A DNA stretch of 64,000 nt from Betaproteobacteria bacterium (lineage in GTDB: Bacteria; Pseudomonadota; Gammaproteobacteria; Burkholderiales; Rhodocyclaceae): positions 866,501-930,500 of the forward strand of contig JADJLT010000001.1 of NCBI GenBank assembly GCA_016709965.1, in the 5' to 3' direction. Below, one piece after another: positions 14,512 through 24,096 of this stretch (position 1 is its first letter; every line of letters begins with the position of its first letter). The position numbers and the translations under genes are program-made. Under the pieces are notes generated by a model. The model searched no databases. It saw nothing but the letters and a program-made list of their open reading frames with translations, and was not told where the DNA came from.

Positions 14512-15924
14512 TTAAAGCGTCACAAACTCACCGGGCTGCGGCAATTGCACATCCGTCCATCCCAACTGACCTTCGATCGCACGCTTGAAATTGGCCGAAG
14601 CCCCCGCCTCGCCATGAACCACAAATGTATGCCCCGGCGCTGAGTGAAATCCCCCCAGCCACTTGAGCAATGCCGACTGATCTGCATGCGCCGACAAACC
14701 ACCGACCGTATAAATGCGCGCCCGAACCGGCACCGGCTGGCCAAAAATATGCACCAGTCGTGCCCCATCCACCAACCGCCGCCCCAGGGTTCCCGCCGCC
14801 TGGAAGCCGGCAATCAAAATGCTGCATTCGCTGCGTGGCAGGTTTTCGCGCAGGTGATACTTGATCCGCCCTGCTTCGCACATGCCACTCGCCGAGATAA
14901 TCACCGCCCCACTACGAATGTCGTTCAGCGCGATGGAGCGTTCGACATCGGCCACCAGCTCAAGGTTCATCTGTTTTGGATGCGCCTTCAACCAGGCAAT
15001 CAGCTCGCGCGTTTCCGGGTCGAGCAGATCCTGGTTGGCCAGGGTGATGCGCGTGGCAGCATTCGCCATCGGCGAATCGACATAAACCTTCAGCGGTGAC
15101 AAACGCTTGCGGCGCACCAGATCGGCCAACATGTAGATGATTTCTTGCGTTCGCCCGACCGCAAAGGCGGGAATGATCAGGTTACCCTTCGCCGCACGGG
15201 TCCGCTCGAAGGCGGCAACGATTTCATCCTCCGTTTCCGGCAAGGAACGGTGCAGGCGATCACCGTAGGTCGATTCGATCAGCAGCACGTCGGCCTCAAC
15301 AGGCGACGGTGCCGGGTCGCAGAGAACCGGCCGGTCGTACATGCCAATATCTCCTGAAAAGACCAAGTGGCGCGGCTTGCCTTCACCGGTAACAATCACC
15401 TCCAGCGAGGCGGAACCGAGAATATGCCCGGCATCGCGGTAAATCACATTGACGTTTTCGGCCGTTTTTTCCGGTTGACCGTAGCTGACCGGTCGCAGCA
15501 GCTTCAACGATGCCAGGGCCTGCGCCACGGTGTAGAGCGGCGGCTGAACGCCCCGCTCGTCCTTGCCGCCACGACGTCGATGGCGCAACTGCCATTCGGC
15601 TTCCTTTTCCTGAATGTGCGCGCTGTCCGGGAGCAGCACTTCGAGCAGGTCTATCGTTGCCTGCGTGGCATAAACCGGGCCGCGATAACCCAGCATGGAC
15701 AGCCTCGGCAACAACCCTGAATGATCGATGTGCGCATGGGTCAGCAGGACAAAATCAATCTTCCGGACATCGAAACCGAAATTGAGCGCCTTCTGGTTCT
15801 TTTGTCGCGCCTCGCGGCCGCCCTGAAACATGCCGCAGTCGACCAGGAAACGGGCATTACCCGCTTCAACCAGGGTGCAGGAACCAGTCACTTCTCCTGC
15901 TGCTCCAAGAAATCCGAGACGCAT
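14512..15924 (-). CDS. Beta-CASP metallo-beta-lactamase (RNA-processing exonuclease type)
   Basis: A 470-residue protein. The metal motif HAHIDHSG is near residue 60; IYRDAGHILGSASLEV and FSGDIG give further ligands; the beta-CASP part has LLIESTYGDR, IIPAFAVGRTQEI and the C-terminal HADQ-type region (YTVGGLSAHADQSAL) and VVHGE. This is the YSH1/CPSF-like prokaryotic family, thought to be nucleases. The start at 15924 (MRLGFLGAAGEVTG) is chosen as the usual N-terminus; the upstream in-frame ATG would add 18 unlike residues. Dispersed repeat copy 3 lies inside the gene and encodes YGQPEKTAEN in a loop before the IYRDAGH strand. Confidence 0.88.
   Translation of the reverse strand: MRLGFLGAAGEVTGSCTLVEAGNARFLVDCGMFQGGREARQKNQKALNFGFDVRKIDFVLLTHAHIDHSGLLPRLSMLGYRGPVYATQATIDLLEVLLPDSAHIQEKEAEWQLRHRRRGGKDERGVQPPLYTVAQALASLKLLRPVSYGQPEKTAENVNVIYRDAGHILGSASLEVIVTGEGKPRHLVFSGDIGMYDRPVLCDPAPSPVEADVLLIESTYGDRLHRSLPETEDEIVAAFERTRAAKGNLIIPAFAVGRTQEIIYMLADLVRRKRLSPLKVYVDSPMANAATRITLANQDLLDPETRELIAWLKAHPKQMNLELVADVERSIALNDIRSGAVIISASGMCEAGRIKYHLRENLPRSECSILIAGFQAAGTLGRRLVDGARLVHIFGQPVPVRARIYTVGGLSAHADQSALLKWLGGFHSAPGHTFVVHGEAGASANFKRAIEGQLGWTDVQLPQPGEFVTL
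15454..15485 (-). repeat. Dispersed repeat copy 3, inside the beta-CASP gene
   Basis: The core TTTTTCCGGTTGACCG is at 15466-15481 with the distal block at 15454-15460. In the gene's frame it encodes SYGQPEKTAEN, in a stretch that looks like a surface loop. Confidence 0.85.
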
Positions 15925-16060
15925 GTTTTCATTCCTCACTACTTGGCGTAGCATGAACCTCAACAAGGCGTAATGCAACGCCAGCGGCCAATCCAGCGTT
16001 TTTCAAAGCGATGAAAATCCGCCGGATTGCCCCCCATAAGACCATCTCAGGAGGTTACGC

Positions 16061-16504
16061 ATGTTCAAACATATTTTCGTTCCGACCGACGGTTCCGAAC
16101 TCTCCCGTGCCACGGCGCAACGTGCCGTCTCCTTCGCCAAGGAAACCGGCGCTCGAGTCACCGTATTTTTTGCCAAGCCGGAATATCCGATCGCCTATTT
16201 TGGCGAAGGCGCTCTGATCGACCCGACGACGCCCGATAAATTCGCCGAACTGGCGGACCAGCAAGCGACCGAATATCTCGGCGAAGTCGAAAAAATGTGT
16301 GCCGATGCCGGCGTCCAGTGCAGCACGGTGACGGCAACCAGCGACGTGCCCTACGAAGCAATCATCGAAGCCGCCGAAAAATCCGGCTGCGACCTGATCT
16401 TCATGGCCTCGCACGGCCGGCGCGGCATCAGCGGCTTCTTGCTCGGCAGCGAGACCAACAAGGTGTTGACCCACTCCAAGGTGCCCGTCCTCGTCTACCG
16501 CTAA
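16061..16504 (+). CDS. Universal stress protein UspA family
   Basis: A 147-residue single-domain Usp. It begins MFKHIFVPTDGSELS, and ends with MASHGRRGISGFLLGSETNKVL, the G-2x-G-9x-G(S/T) ATP-binding motif, so it is probably an ATP-binding type. A strong AGGAGG lies seven bases before the ATG. It is a stand-alone gene divergent from the beta-CASP gene. In betaproteobacteria such genes respond to stress or oxygen limitation, but no regulator site was recognised here. Confidence 0.9.
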   Translation: MFKHIFVPTDGSELSRATAQRAVSFAKETGARVTVFFAKPEYPIAYFGEGALIDPTTPDKFAELADQQATEYLGEVEKMCADAGVQCSTVTATSDVPYEAIIEAAEKSGCDLIFMASHGRRGISGFLLGSETNKVLTHSKVPVLVYR

Positions 16505-16532
16505 GCTAGCGGAGCTAGCCGCGAACCAGCAA

Positions 16533-17240
16533 TCATCGGCCGGTACAGTGCCCCTGCCCCGGCCGGATACGGCAAAGCACCTTACCGCTGGCGGTATCGA
16601 CAAATGTCACCTCCTCCAGCCGGCCGATGAGATAGCGCTTTTTGAGCGTGAAATCAGTGGGCTTTCCGTAAGTCGCCTTCCAGAACGTGGTGCTCTCGCT
16701 GATCACCGGCTCGATCAACCGTGCCTTCGCCCGCATGCCCACCCGCCCGGAAACTTCCGCCGGTACATCGGCTGAAAATCCCGCATCGTCGTCAACCGCG
16801 CGCGGATAAAACGCATAGAGGTTCTCGAAGGCCAGAAAGTAGTCGTAGCGCCAGATAACCTTCATCCGCTGCGGCGTACCCACTTTATCTTCGCCGGCAT
16901 ACTCGCCACGATCGACTTGTAGCGACTGCAAGGGCAAAAATTTGTACTGGTAATAGTCATCGACTGCCGGATCAGCCAGCGGTCGCCAGCTCCAGCCTTC
17001 GGCGATCTGGTTGAAGGCCATGCGGTAAAGCACTTTGGCGCGCTCGCCGTGCGTTTCGATGGTCAGGCCATCGCCGGGCGTCACATCAATCTCGACGACG
17101 TGTCCCACCTTGGCATTGATGTCGGCGGCTGGCAACTGAGCAATGGCGGCAAATTGCTGCTCGGCCGTTTCGACGGCATGAGCAGGGCTAAAAAAGACGG
17201 CGGCCGAAGCCGCCGTGAATACATATCTGAGGAAAAACAT
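16533..17240 (-). CDS. Exported protein of unknown function
   Basis: A 235-residue protein with a signal peptide at 1-22 (VFTAASAAVFFSPAHA), so it is likely periplasmic. The mature part is rich in beta-type sequence and aromatic residues (YDYFLAFENLYAFYPR; EGWSWRPLADPAVDDYYQY) and contains only one cysteine near the C-terminus besides another at RPGQGHC. No family was recognised. It is convergent with the universal stress gene (28 bp apart) and 97 bp separate it from the transporter operon, which runs in the same direction, so it might be read through from that operon. Confidence 0.65.
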   Translation of the reverse strand: MFFLRYVFTAASAAVFFSPAHAVETAEQQFAAIAQLPAADINAKVGHVVEIDVTPGDGLTIETHGERAKVLYRMAFNQIAEGWSWRPLADPAVDDYYQYKFLPLQSLQVDRGEYAGEDKVGTPQRMKVIWRYDYFLAFENLYAFYPRAVDDDAGFSADVPAEVSGRVGMRAKARLIEPVISESTTFWKATYGKPTDFTLKKRYLIGRLEEVTFVDTASGKVLCRIRPGQGHCTGR

Positions 17241-17337
17241 GTCGACCTGGAACGCTCCATGCGGCTACAAGTCAGTTGAATTGTCCTCGTCAAACAGGCG
17301 CGCGCCCATGATGCACATCAACAAAGTCTGATCATGC

Positions 17338-18471
17338 TCAGACCTGCGTCTGCGTCACGGCCTTGCGAAACCGCAGCAGCGCGATGGTAAAAAAGCAGGC
17401 ACCAACCGCCGTCATGCCGAGCAGGTCGCGCCAGATGACATCCAGCCCGGCGCCTCGATAAAGAATGCCTTGGGCCAGACGGACGAAGTAGGTCGTCGGC
17501 GTTGCAGCCATGATGGTTTGGATCGCCGCAGGCATGCTTTCCTGCGGCGTCACGCCACCGGAAAGCAGTTGCAAGGGAACAATGGTGATGATGGTGAGCA
17601 GGCCGAATTGCGGCATTGAGCGCGCAAGCGTGCCGAGGAAAATACCGATCGACGCCGCTGAGAACAGATAAAACACGGTTGCCCCGAGAAATAGCGCCAC
17701 CGAACCCATAATCGGCACCTGCAGAACTTGCCGAACCATGACCCATAACGCGAAGGCGACACCGACCAGCACGGCCAGTCCGTTGGCCCAGATCTTCGCC
17801 ATCATGATCTCGAACGGCCGCAACGGCATGACCAGCAGGTGCTCGATCGTGCCGTGCTCGCGCTCCCGGATGAACGCGGCACCAACCAGAATGATGGTCA
17901 GCATGGTGACGTTGTTGATCGCCTCCATGACGCCGCCAAACCAGACACCAGTGAGGTTCGGGTTGAAGCGGGCGCGGGCGGTCAGGCGTATCGGCGACTC
18001 CTCGCTAGTACGTCGCCCGGTCAGGAATTCGCCCACCTCGCCAGAAACGATATTGTTGATGTAGCTGGCGCCGATGAAGGCCTGGCTGATCACCGTGGCG
18101 TCGATATTGAGCTGGATTTCGGGCTGCCGCCAAGCGCTGATGTCGCGCTGAAAATGGCTGGGAATGACCAGCACGAAAGAGTACAGGTTTCGGTTCATTG
18201 CATCGTCGACCTGCTCAAGCCCGATCAATTCGGGACGCCGGAAATACGGTGGATAGAGCGCATCGGCCAGCCGGGCCGACAGTGGCGACATGTCTTCGTC
18301 CACAATGGCGACCGGCGCATTGTTGAGCTGCTGCGACACTCCGGTGGCAGCCTCGTAGATGGCGCCCGAAAAGGCCCAGACGATCAGACCGAGCAGAACT
18401 TTGTCGGCGGCCAGGCTGCGCAGCTCCTTGAGGCCGAGGCGGAAGATGTTGCTCAGGGAAAAGCCGCCCAT
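17338..18471 (-). CDS. yhhJ: ABC-2 type permease, YhhJ-like
   Basis: A 377-residue inner-membrane permease: one N-terminal helix (about 25-45), a large periplasmic domain (about 45-180) and five helices clustered after residue 180 (NNVTMLTIILVGAAFIREREHGTIEHLLVMPL is the ABC-2 core; the short motif EREHGTIEHLLV is typical). It is the third gene of an HlyD/RbbA/YhhJ set, one base after the RbbA-like gene. Together these should form a drug or compound efflux pump spanning the envelope. The symbol follows the E. coli paralogue and is by resemblance. Confidence 0.85.
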   Translation of the reverse strand: MGGFSLSNIFRLGLKELRSLAADKVLLGLIVWAFSGAIYEAATGVSQQLNNAPVAIVDEDMSPLSARLADALYPPYFRRPELIGLEQVDDAMNRNLYSFVLVIPSHFQRDISAWRQPEIQLNIDATVISQAFIGASYINNIVSGEVGEFLTGRRTSEESPIRLTARARFNPNLTGVWFGGVMEAINNVTMLTIILVGAAFIREREHGTIEHLLVMPLRPFEIMMAKIWANGLAVLVGVAFALWVMVRQVLQVPIMGSVALFLGATVFYLFSAASIGIFLGTLARSMPQFGLLTIITIVPLQLLSGGVTPQESMPAAIQTIMAATPTTYFVRLAQGILYRGAGLDVIWRDLLGMTAVGACFFTIALLRFRKAVTQTQV

Positions 18472-18472
18472 G

Positions 18473-21238
18473 CTATTTCTCCTGCTTCTTCAGCAAGACT
18501 ACGCTGGCGATGGTCAGCAGCGGAATGAAGGCGGCCAGTGCGAGCAATGACTGCCAGAGGTCGGCGAAGCCCAGCCCCTTGGTGAAGGCACCGCGACAGA
18601 TCAGGATGAAATAGGTCGCCGGATAGCCCTGCCCAATCCAGTATCCCACCCCTTCCAGGGCCTCGACCGGCGTGGTCAGGCCGGAGAACTGGATGGTCGG
18701 CAGCATGGTCACGATGGCGGTGCCGAAGAGCGCCGCAATCTGCGTTTTGGTGAAGGTGGACATCAACAGGCCGAGGCCGGTGGTCGCCGTGACGTAGAGC
18801 AAGGCACCCAGCGTCATCGCCGCGAAGCTGCCCTTGACCGGCACGCCGAATACGAACACCGCCTCACCCATCATCAGCAGATAGCTGGCCATGCAGACGG
18901 CGATGTAGGGCAACTGTTTGCCGATCAGGAATTCGAGCCGCGTCACCGGCGTCACGTACAGGTTGGTGATCGAGCCCAACTCCTTTTCGCGAACCACGCC
19001 GAGCGCCATCAGAATGGCCGGAATGAGCAGCAGGAGCAGCGGGATGACCGCCGGCACCATGGCATAGACGCTCTTGAAATCCTGGTTGTAGCGATAGCGC
19101 GATTCGATATTCAGCACCTGTGCCGGATCGTCGCCGGTCGCCTCGCGTACCCGCTGGCGAACGTAATCCCTGTGCACACCTTCCATGTAACCACGTATCG
19201 TCTCGCCGCGAAAAGGCATGGCGCCATCGACCCAAACACCGACTTCCGGATTGCGACCACGTCGCAGGTCACGGCCGTAGCCATCGGGAATATCGATGGC
19301 CAGCGACACCTCGCCGCTCTTCATGCGGCGATCGAGATCGGCATCGTCGGCCAATGCCGGGCGCTGCACGAAATAGCGCGAGCCGGCGACATTGGCGATG
19401 TAGTCGCGGCTCTCCGGGCTCTGATCGCGGTCAAGTGCCGCGAAGCGCAGCCCTTCGACATCGAAGGATAAGCCATGCCCCAGCACGAACATCATCACCA
19501 CCGAGCCGAGCAGGGCGAAGGCCAGCCGGATGCCATCGCGCCGAAGTTCCAGCGCTTCGCGGTAGGCATAGCCGAGCAAACGACGCAGGCTGAAGGCGGA
19601 GGGTTGCTGATCGGCGGCGCCACGGGTAGAAGCGAGCGTCGGCGCACCAGCAGGAATTTCGGTTTTTGGCGCTTTTTCCGGGTTGACCGCGGAAGCCTGC
19701 CCGCTGACGCCGGTTGCCTCCTCCAGATAGCTGATGAAGGTTGCTTCCAGTGTTGCCTCGCCCCGCGTCTTGCACAGCCCCGCCGGCGTATCACTGGCCA
19801 GCACCTTGCCGGCGTGCATCAGCGAAATACGGTCGCAGCGCTCGGCTTCGTTCATGAAGTGGGTCGAGATGAAAATGGTCACGCCCTGCTGGCGGGACAT
19901 CTCGACCAGCAAGGCCCAGAACTCGTCACGCGCGACCGGGTCGACGCCGGAGGTTGGTTCGTCAAGAATCAGCAGCTTCGGCTCATGGACCACGGCTACG
20001 GCCAGCGACAGGCGCTGGCGAATGCCCAGCGGCAAATCGCTCGCCGCCTTATTGGCATAAGGTTCCAGCCCGAAGCGCGCCATCAGTTTGGCTATGCGCG
20101 GGCCACGCCGGTCGTCCGGCAGGTGAAAAAGTCGGGCGTGCAGATCGAGATTGGCCGCTACCGTCAGTTCGCCGTAGAGCGAAAACGATTGCGACATGTA
20201 GCCCACCAGCTTGCGCGTCTCAAGGTCGCGCGCATTGACCACCTTGCCGAACAATTTGGCCACGCCTTCGGTGGGCGGCAACAAGCCGGTCAGCATTTTC
20301 ATCGTGGTCGTCTTGCCGCATCCATTGGAACCGAGGAAGCCAAAAATCTCGCCGCGCTCGATCTTGAAACTGACGTGATCGACCGCCGTGAAATCACCAA
20401 AACGCTGCACCAGCCCGTCTGCCTCGATGGCGTAATCGCCCTCATCGCCAACCCGCGGCGGGATCACCAGCGCGTGGTGGGCCTGCCGGCGCGCCTCGGG
20501 CAACAGCTCGATGAAAGCGGCATCGAGGGTTTCCTGCCCCGTTTTCGCCAGCAACTCGGCCGGCGTTCCGGTGCCGATCACCGTGCCGCCATCCATCGCC
20601 ACGAGCCAGTCGAAGCGCTGGGCCTCTTCCATGTAAGCAGTCGCCACCAGCACGCTCATGCCGGCCCGCCGGGCGCGGATGCTGTCGATCAGCTCCCAGA
20701 ACTGGCGGCGGGAGAGTGGATCGACGCCGGTCGTCGGTTCGTCGAGAATCAATAAATCAGGATCGTGAATCAGCGCGCAGCACAGCCCGAGCTTCTGCTT
20801 CATGCCGCCGGACAGCTTGGACGCCGGGCGATCGCGGAAAGCCTCAAGGCCGGTGCTGGTCAGCAGTTCGGTAATGCGCTGCTCACGCTCACGCTTGCCC
20901 TGCCCGAACAGTCGGCCAAAGAAATCGACGTTTTCAAAAACAGACAGTGTCGGATACAGGTTTTTGCCCAAGCCCTGCGGCATGTACGCGATGCGCGGCT
21001 GCACCGAGGCGCGAAAGCGACGCTCGCCAATATCGCCGCCGAGCACCTCAACTTTGCCCGACTGGATCATCCGCGCCCCGGAGACCAGGGCCAGCAACGA
21101 CGATTTGCCGACGCCATCCGGCCCGATCAGCCCGACCATGCATCCCGCCGGCAGCGAAATATCGACCGCCTCCAGCGCCACGACGGCGCCATAGCGGTGG
21201 CTGACTACAGTCAATCGGGCGACCGGCGCGCGGTCCAT
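18473..21238 (-). CDS. rbbA: RbbA-like ABC transporter (two ATPase domains fused to permease)
   Basis: A 921-residue fusion. Nucleotide-binding domain 1 (about 1-235) has Walker A GPDGVGKSS, signature LSGGMKQKLGL and Walker B LLILDEPTTGVDP. Domain 2 (about 270-510) has GSNGCGKTTT, the altered signature LPLGIRQRLSLA and LLILDEPTSGVDP. The ABC-2 membrane part covers about 560-920. The linker near residues 515-555 is poorly conserved and contains dispersed repeat copy 4 (it encodes SAVNPEKAPKTEI). The order HlyD, RbbA, YhhJ matches the E. coli yhiI-rbbA-yhhJ cluster. RbbA was once described as a ribosome-associated ATPase, but the context here supports export. Confidence 0.9.
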   Translation of the reverse strand: MDRAPVARLTVVSHRYGAVVALEAVDISLPAGCMVGLIGPDGVGKSSLLALVSGARMIQSGKVEVLGGDIGERRFRASVQPRIAYMPQGLGKNLYPTLSVFENVDFFGRLFGQGKREREQRITELLTSTGLEAFRDRPASKLSGGMKQKLGLCCALIHDPDLLILDEPTTGVDPLSRRQFWELIDSIRARRAGMSVLVATAYMEEAQRFDWLVAMDGGTVIGTGTPAELLAKTGQETLDAAFIELLPEARRQAHHALVIPPRVGDEGDYAIEADGLVQRFGDFTAVDHVSFKIERGEIFGFLGSNGCGKTTTMKMLTGLLPPTEGVAKLFGKVVNARDLETRKLVGYMSQSFSLYGELTVAANLDLHARLFHLPDDRRGPRIAKLMARFGLEPYANKAASDLPLGIRQRLSLAVAVVHEPKLLILDEPTSGVDPVARDEFWALLVEMSRQQGVTIFISTHFMNEAERCDRISLMHAGKVLASDTPAGLCKTRGEATLEATFISYLEEATGVSGQASAVNPEKAPKTEIPAGAPTLASTRGAADQQPSAFSLRRLLGYAYREALELRRDGIRLAFALLGSVVMMFVLGHGLSFDVEGLRFAALDRDQSPESRDYIANVAGSRYFVQRPALADDADLDRRMKSGEVSLAIDIPDGYGRDLRRGRNPEVGVWVDGAMPFRGETIRGYMEGVHRDYVRQRVREATGDDPAQVLNIESRYRYNQDFKSVYAMVPAVIPLLLLLIPAILMALGVVREKELGSITNLYVTPVTRLEFLIGKQLPYIAVCMASYLLMMGEAVFVFGVPVKGSFAAMTLGALLYVTATTGLGLLMSTFTKTQIAALFGTAIVTMLPTIQFSGLTTPVEALEGVGYWIGQGYPATYFILICRGAFTKGLGFADLWQSLLALAAFIPLLTIASVVLLKKQEK
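19661..19693 (-). repeat. Dispersed repeat copy 4, inside rbbA linker
   Basis: TTTTTCCGGGTTGACCG at 19673-19689 has one extra base in the core; the distal block GTTTTTGG is at 19662-19669. It lies in the linker between the second ATPase and the membrane domain. Confidence 0.75.
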
Positions 21239-21244
21239 GGGGAT

Positions 21245-22231
21245 TTACTTTCCGTTAACCTGCAGATTGGCGGGCCAGGCAGCACCTGCATCGACCTTCA
21301 CATAGGCGACACCCGGCATGCCGCCCTTGGCCAGATCGCGGTGCGCTGCCAGCCAAGCTGCATCGGGCTTGACCTTGAGGCGGAACATCAGCTTTTCGCG
21401 CTCGGTGCGCGTCTCCACCTCACGCGGCGTGAACTGCGCCTTCGGTGCAACGAAACTGACACTGGCGGGAATCGCCTGCCCTGGCAGCGCGTCGAGCACG
21501 ATGCGCGCCTCGCCGCCCAGCGCCACCTGCCCGGCCTTGTCGGTCGGCAGGTAGATGCTCATGAACATGTCGGACAAATTCACCAGCGTCAGCGCCTTAC
21601 CACCCGCCGCCAGCACTTCGCCCGGCTCGGCCAGTCGGTACAGCACACGGCCGGCAATCGGTGCCTTCAGGGACGTATCGTTCAGCGTCACCCGAAGACT
21701 TTCGGCCTTGGCCTCGGCCGCCGCCACACCGGCATCGGCCTCGCCCACTTTGCCGCGTGCCTGAGCAATGCCGGCCATCGCGCCTTCCATGCCAGTCTTG
21801 TCCACATCCAGCTTGCTGCGGCTGATGAAACCACGACCGACCAGATCTTCGGAACGTTGCAGTGTCTTGCCAGCCAGCGACACGTCGGACTGCGACTTGC
21901 GCACCCCGGCGCGCGACTGATCTACCGCCCGCTGGGCCTGCACAATCTGCGCCTCGGCAGCCTGCAACTGGGCACGCAGATCATCGGCATCCAGTCGGGC
22001 CACCACCGCGCCGGCCTCGACATAATCGCCCTCGCGCGGCCCAAGTTCACTCAAGCGCCCGGCAACCTTGGTGGCGACATCAACCTCTACCGCCTCCAAC
22101 CGACCGTTTCCGGATGCCAAACCCGCCGGCAAGCCGGCCGGACGCTGCAAATAAAGGTAAAAACCGATTGCTGCGGTCAACCCGAAAATAAGGGCAAAAA
22201 CCAAAATCTTGCCAAGACGGGAACGGTTCAT
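21245..22231 (-). CDS. yhiI: HlyD-family periplasmic adaptor, YhiI-like
   Basis: A 328-residue membrane-fusion protein. One N-terminal anchor helix (residues about 8-27, ILVFALIFGLTAAIGFYLYL) is followed by a lipoyl/barrel part (RLEAVEVDVATKVAGRLSEL), a long helical hairpin (about 75-190) and a return barrel (LKAPIAGRVLYRLAEPGEVL). It links the inner-membrane RbbA/YhhJ pump to an outer-membrane channel; no TolC-type gene is nearby. Repeat copy 5 sits in the anchor-helix codons. It is the first gene of the operon, with a promoter and possible operator at 22251-22282. Confidence 0.9.
   Translation of the reverse strand: MNRSRLGKILVFALIFGLTAAIGFYLYLQRPAGLPAGLASGNGRLEAVEVDVATKVAGRLSELGPREGDYVEAGAVVARLDADDLRAQLQAAEAQIVQAQRAVDQSRAGVRKSQSDVSLAGKTLQRSEDLVGRGFISRSKLDVDKTGMEGAMAGIAQARGKVGEADAGVAAAEAKAESLRVTLNDTSLKAPIAGRVLYRLAEPGEVLAAGGKALTLVNLSDMFMSIYLPTDKAGQVALGGEARIVLDALPGQAIPASVSFVAPKAQFTPREVETRTEREKLMFRLKVKPDAAWLAAHRDLAKGGMPGVAYVKVDAGAAWPANLQVNGK
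22168..22201 (+). repeat. Dispersed repeat copy 5, inside the HlyD gene
   Basis: CGGTCAACCCGAAAATA at 22174-22190 with GGGCAAAAA after it. There are two or three changes from the core; the spacing is kept. It encodes part of the membrane anchor on the opposite strand. Confidence 0.75.
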
Positions 22232-22250
22232 GAGGCACCCAATTCTTTAC

Positions 22251-22282
22251 TGACCAATGAGTCATTATCTGATTGGATTATA
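22251..22282 (-). promoter_or_regulatory. Promoter and candidate TetR-type operator of the efflux operon
   Basis: On the minus strand a perfect -10 TATAAT lies at 22282-22277; no good -35 was seen. Just downstream is TGACTCATTGGTCA (22264-22251), a near-palindrome placed where a repressor would block transcription. TetR regulators such as CecR often control HlyD-ABC pumps, but no regulator gene is next to this operon. Confidence 0.45.
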
Positions 22283-22383
22283 GACTCTCATGCAGAATCC
22301 CGACACCGCGAATGTCTGTGATCCCCGAAATATGCCCTGCCATCGAATGCTGGATCGGGCGATGGGTATCAGGCGCTATCCTG

Positions 22384-23898
22384 TCACTTCTGACGCGGCG
22401 AACTGACCGTTCGAACGGTCACAAAAACCTTCTCTTCGCCACGTTGAACCAAGAGCGCAAGCGGCCCTTCCGCCCCCCCGGCGACGGCGCGGGCATGCTC
22501 TACGGAAGACAGCGGTTTGCCGTTGATTGAGAGCAGCACATCGCCTGGTTGTATGCCCGACTCTTTTGAAGAACCGCTGACCGCCTCGACCAACAAGCCC
22601 GACGCGGCACCGATGGCCAGGCGCTCTCCAGGCTGCAATAACCTGAGCTCCATACCGAATACGCTCTTCTTTGCCTTGTCCTGAGCAGGCACTTGTGAAG
22701 CAGTCGCAGTACCGGAGTCGCCCAGTTTGGCAATCAGATGCTTCATCTGCCCGTCGCGCCAAACGTCCATCTCCATCTTCTGACCCGGGACACCCATGGT
22801 AACCAGCGTGGACATGTCGCCAGAAAAGTTGATCGGCGCGCCATCCACTTTCAGAATGACATCGCTCGGTTGCAAGCCAGCGTTGGCGGCCGGGCTGGCT
22901 GGCCGTACTTCCAGAACGATTGCGCCCATCGGTTTCGGCAGTTTGAACGCATCGGCCAGCGACTGATCGACCTCTTGAACCGAAACGCCCAGCATGCCAT
23001 GCGAGGCGTGCCCGGTCTTGGTGATCTGCTGCTGAACCTTCAGTGCCAGATCGATCGGAATTGCAAAACTCAGTCCCTGAAAGCCACCGGTACGGCTGTA
23101 AATCTGCGAGTTGATCCCCACCACTTCACCGCGGGCATTGAATAGCGGCCCGCCTGAATTCCCTGGATTTACCGCGGCATCTGTCTGGATGAACGGCACA
23201 CCGCTGCCATCCGGCAATGACCGCCCTTTGGCGCTAACCACCCCCGCACTGACGCTATTTTCAAAACCATAGGGCGAGCCGATGGCCAGTACCCATTGGC
23301 CCACCTGCAATTCGGCCGGATTGCCGATGGCTACTGCGGGCAGATGATTGGCATCGATCTTGAGTACGGCAATATCGGTGCGCGGGTCGCTGCCCAGCAC
23401 CTGGGCATGGAACTCGCGCCGATCCGTCAATTTGACGACGACGTCCCGGGCGTGGGCGATGACGTGCGCATTGGTGAGGATCAGGCCGTCCTCGCTGACA
23501 ATGAAGCCCGAGCCCAATCCCCTGACCGGCACTTGCATGCTTGCCCCGGAGCCGCCAAATTGCTCCTGGAAGCGCCGCAGAAACAGCTGCATCTGGTCGG
23601 TATCCGCTGAGCTGCTGTCATTGCCCGCCGCGCCGGCCGCGCCGGAACCGGCTGAAACCTGGCGCATGCCGCTAATACTGATGTTGACGACGGAGGGACC
23701 GTAACGCTGTGTGATCAGGGAAAAATCAGGCACGCCCATGCTTGACACCAACGCGTCCGGGCCACGCACAGCAGTGACAGTTTGCGTTTCAGCGATGGCC
23801 GCTGAGGTCATAGCACCTGCACCCAGCATGCTCAGCACGGAAAAGATAGCGGCTGCGGTCGGGTTTGGCGCATGCGCACCTGAAGGACGAATTTTCAT
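22384..23898 (-). CDS. DegP/DegQ-like periplasmic serine protease
   Basis: A 504-residue HtrA-family protease. A signal peptide covers about 1-36. The trypsin-like domain (about 60-290) has the triad His145 (TNAHVI), Asp175 (RTDIAVLK) and Ser248 (NPGNSGGPL). Two PDZ domains follow (about 305-395 and 410-495), giving a DegP/DegQ layout. It degrades or refolds misfolded envelope proteins. It has a Gly/Ser/Ala-rich loop (residues 82-98) before the protease domain, likely the flexible LA loop. It stands apart from the efflux operon by about 150 bp. Confidence 0.92.
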   Translation of the reverse strand: MKIRPSGAHAPNPTAAAIFSVLSMLGAGAMTSAAIAETQTVTAVRGPDALVSSMGVPDFSLITQRYGPSVVNISISGMRQVSAGSGAAGAAGNDSSSADTDQMQLFLRRFQEQFGGSGASMQVPVRGLGSGFIVSEDGLILTNAHVIAHARDVVVKLTDRREFHAQVLGSDPRTDIAVLKIDANHLPAVAIGNPAELQVGQWVLAIGSPYGFENSVSAGVVSAKGRSLPDGSGVPFIQTDAAVNPGNSGGPLFNARGEVVGINSQIYSRTGGFQGLSFAIPIDLALKVQQQITKTGHASHGMLGVSVQEVDQSLADAFKLPKPMGAIVLEVRPASPAANAGLQPSDVILKVDGAPINFSGDMSTLVTMGVPGQKMEMDVWRDGQMKHLIAKLGDSGTATASQVPAQDKAKKSVFGMELRLLQPGERLAIGAASGLLVEAVSGSSKESGIQPGDVLLSINGKPLSSVEHARAVAGGAEGPLALLVQRGEEKVFVTVRTVSSPRQK

Positions 23899-24096
23899 AA
23901 TGTGGATCCGGCAAGAGATCCGTTCATGCTACCCGGTTTTGCCGACACTGCCCGAATAGCCAAGCCTGAAAAGTACTTCAGTACAGGGCGAGATGGCAAC
24001 GCGGGAGGCGAGTCGATACGGCTCGCCTGTTGCCCTCAGTATTGCTTCAGCTGTTGAGTCCTCTCTGGGCAAAGGCGCTGCCCGACTCGGGTTTGG

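Noticed and set aside
16505..16530. GCTAGC-GGA-GCTAGC after the universal stress gene as a terminator
   Set aside because: The stem is short, each arm is itself palindromic, and no T-tract follows on either strand.
19475..22321. Long plus-strand open frames opposite rbbA and the HlyD gene (up to about 518 codons)
   Set aside because: They are antisense shadows of GC-rich genes; the minus-strand frames carry clear Walker and HlyD motifs, and the plus frames show no family and are rich in Arg, His and Gln.
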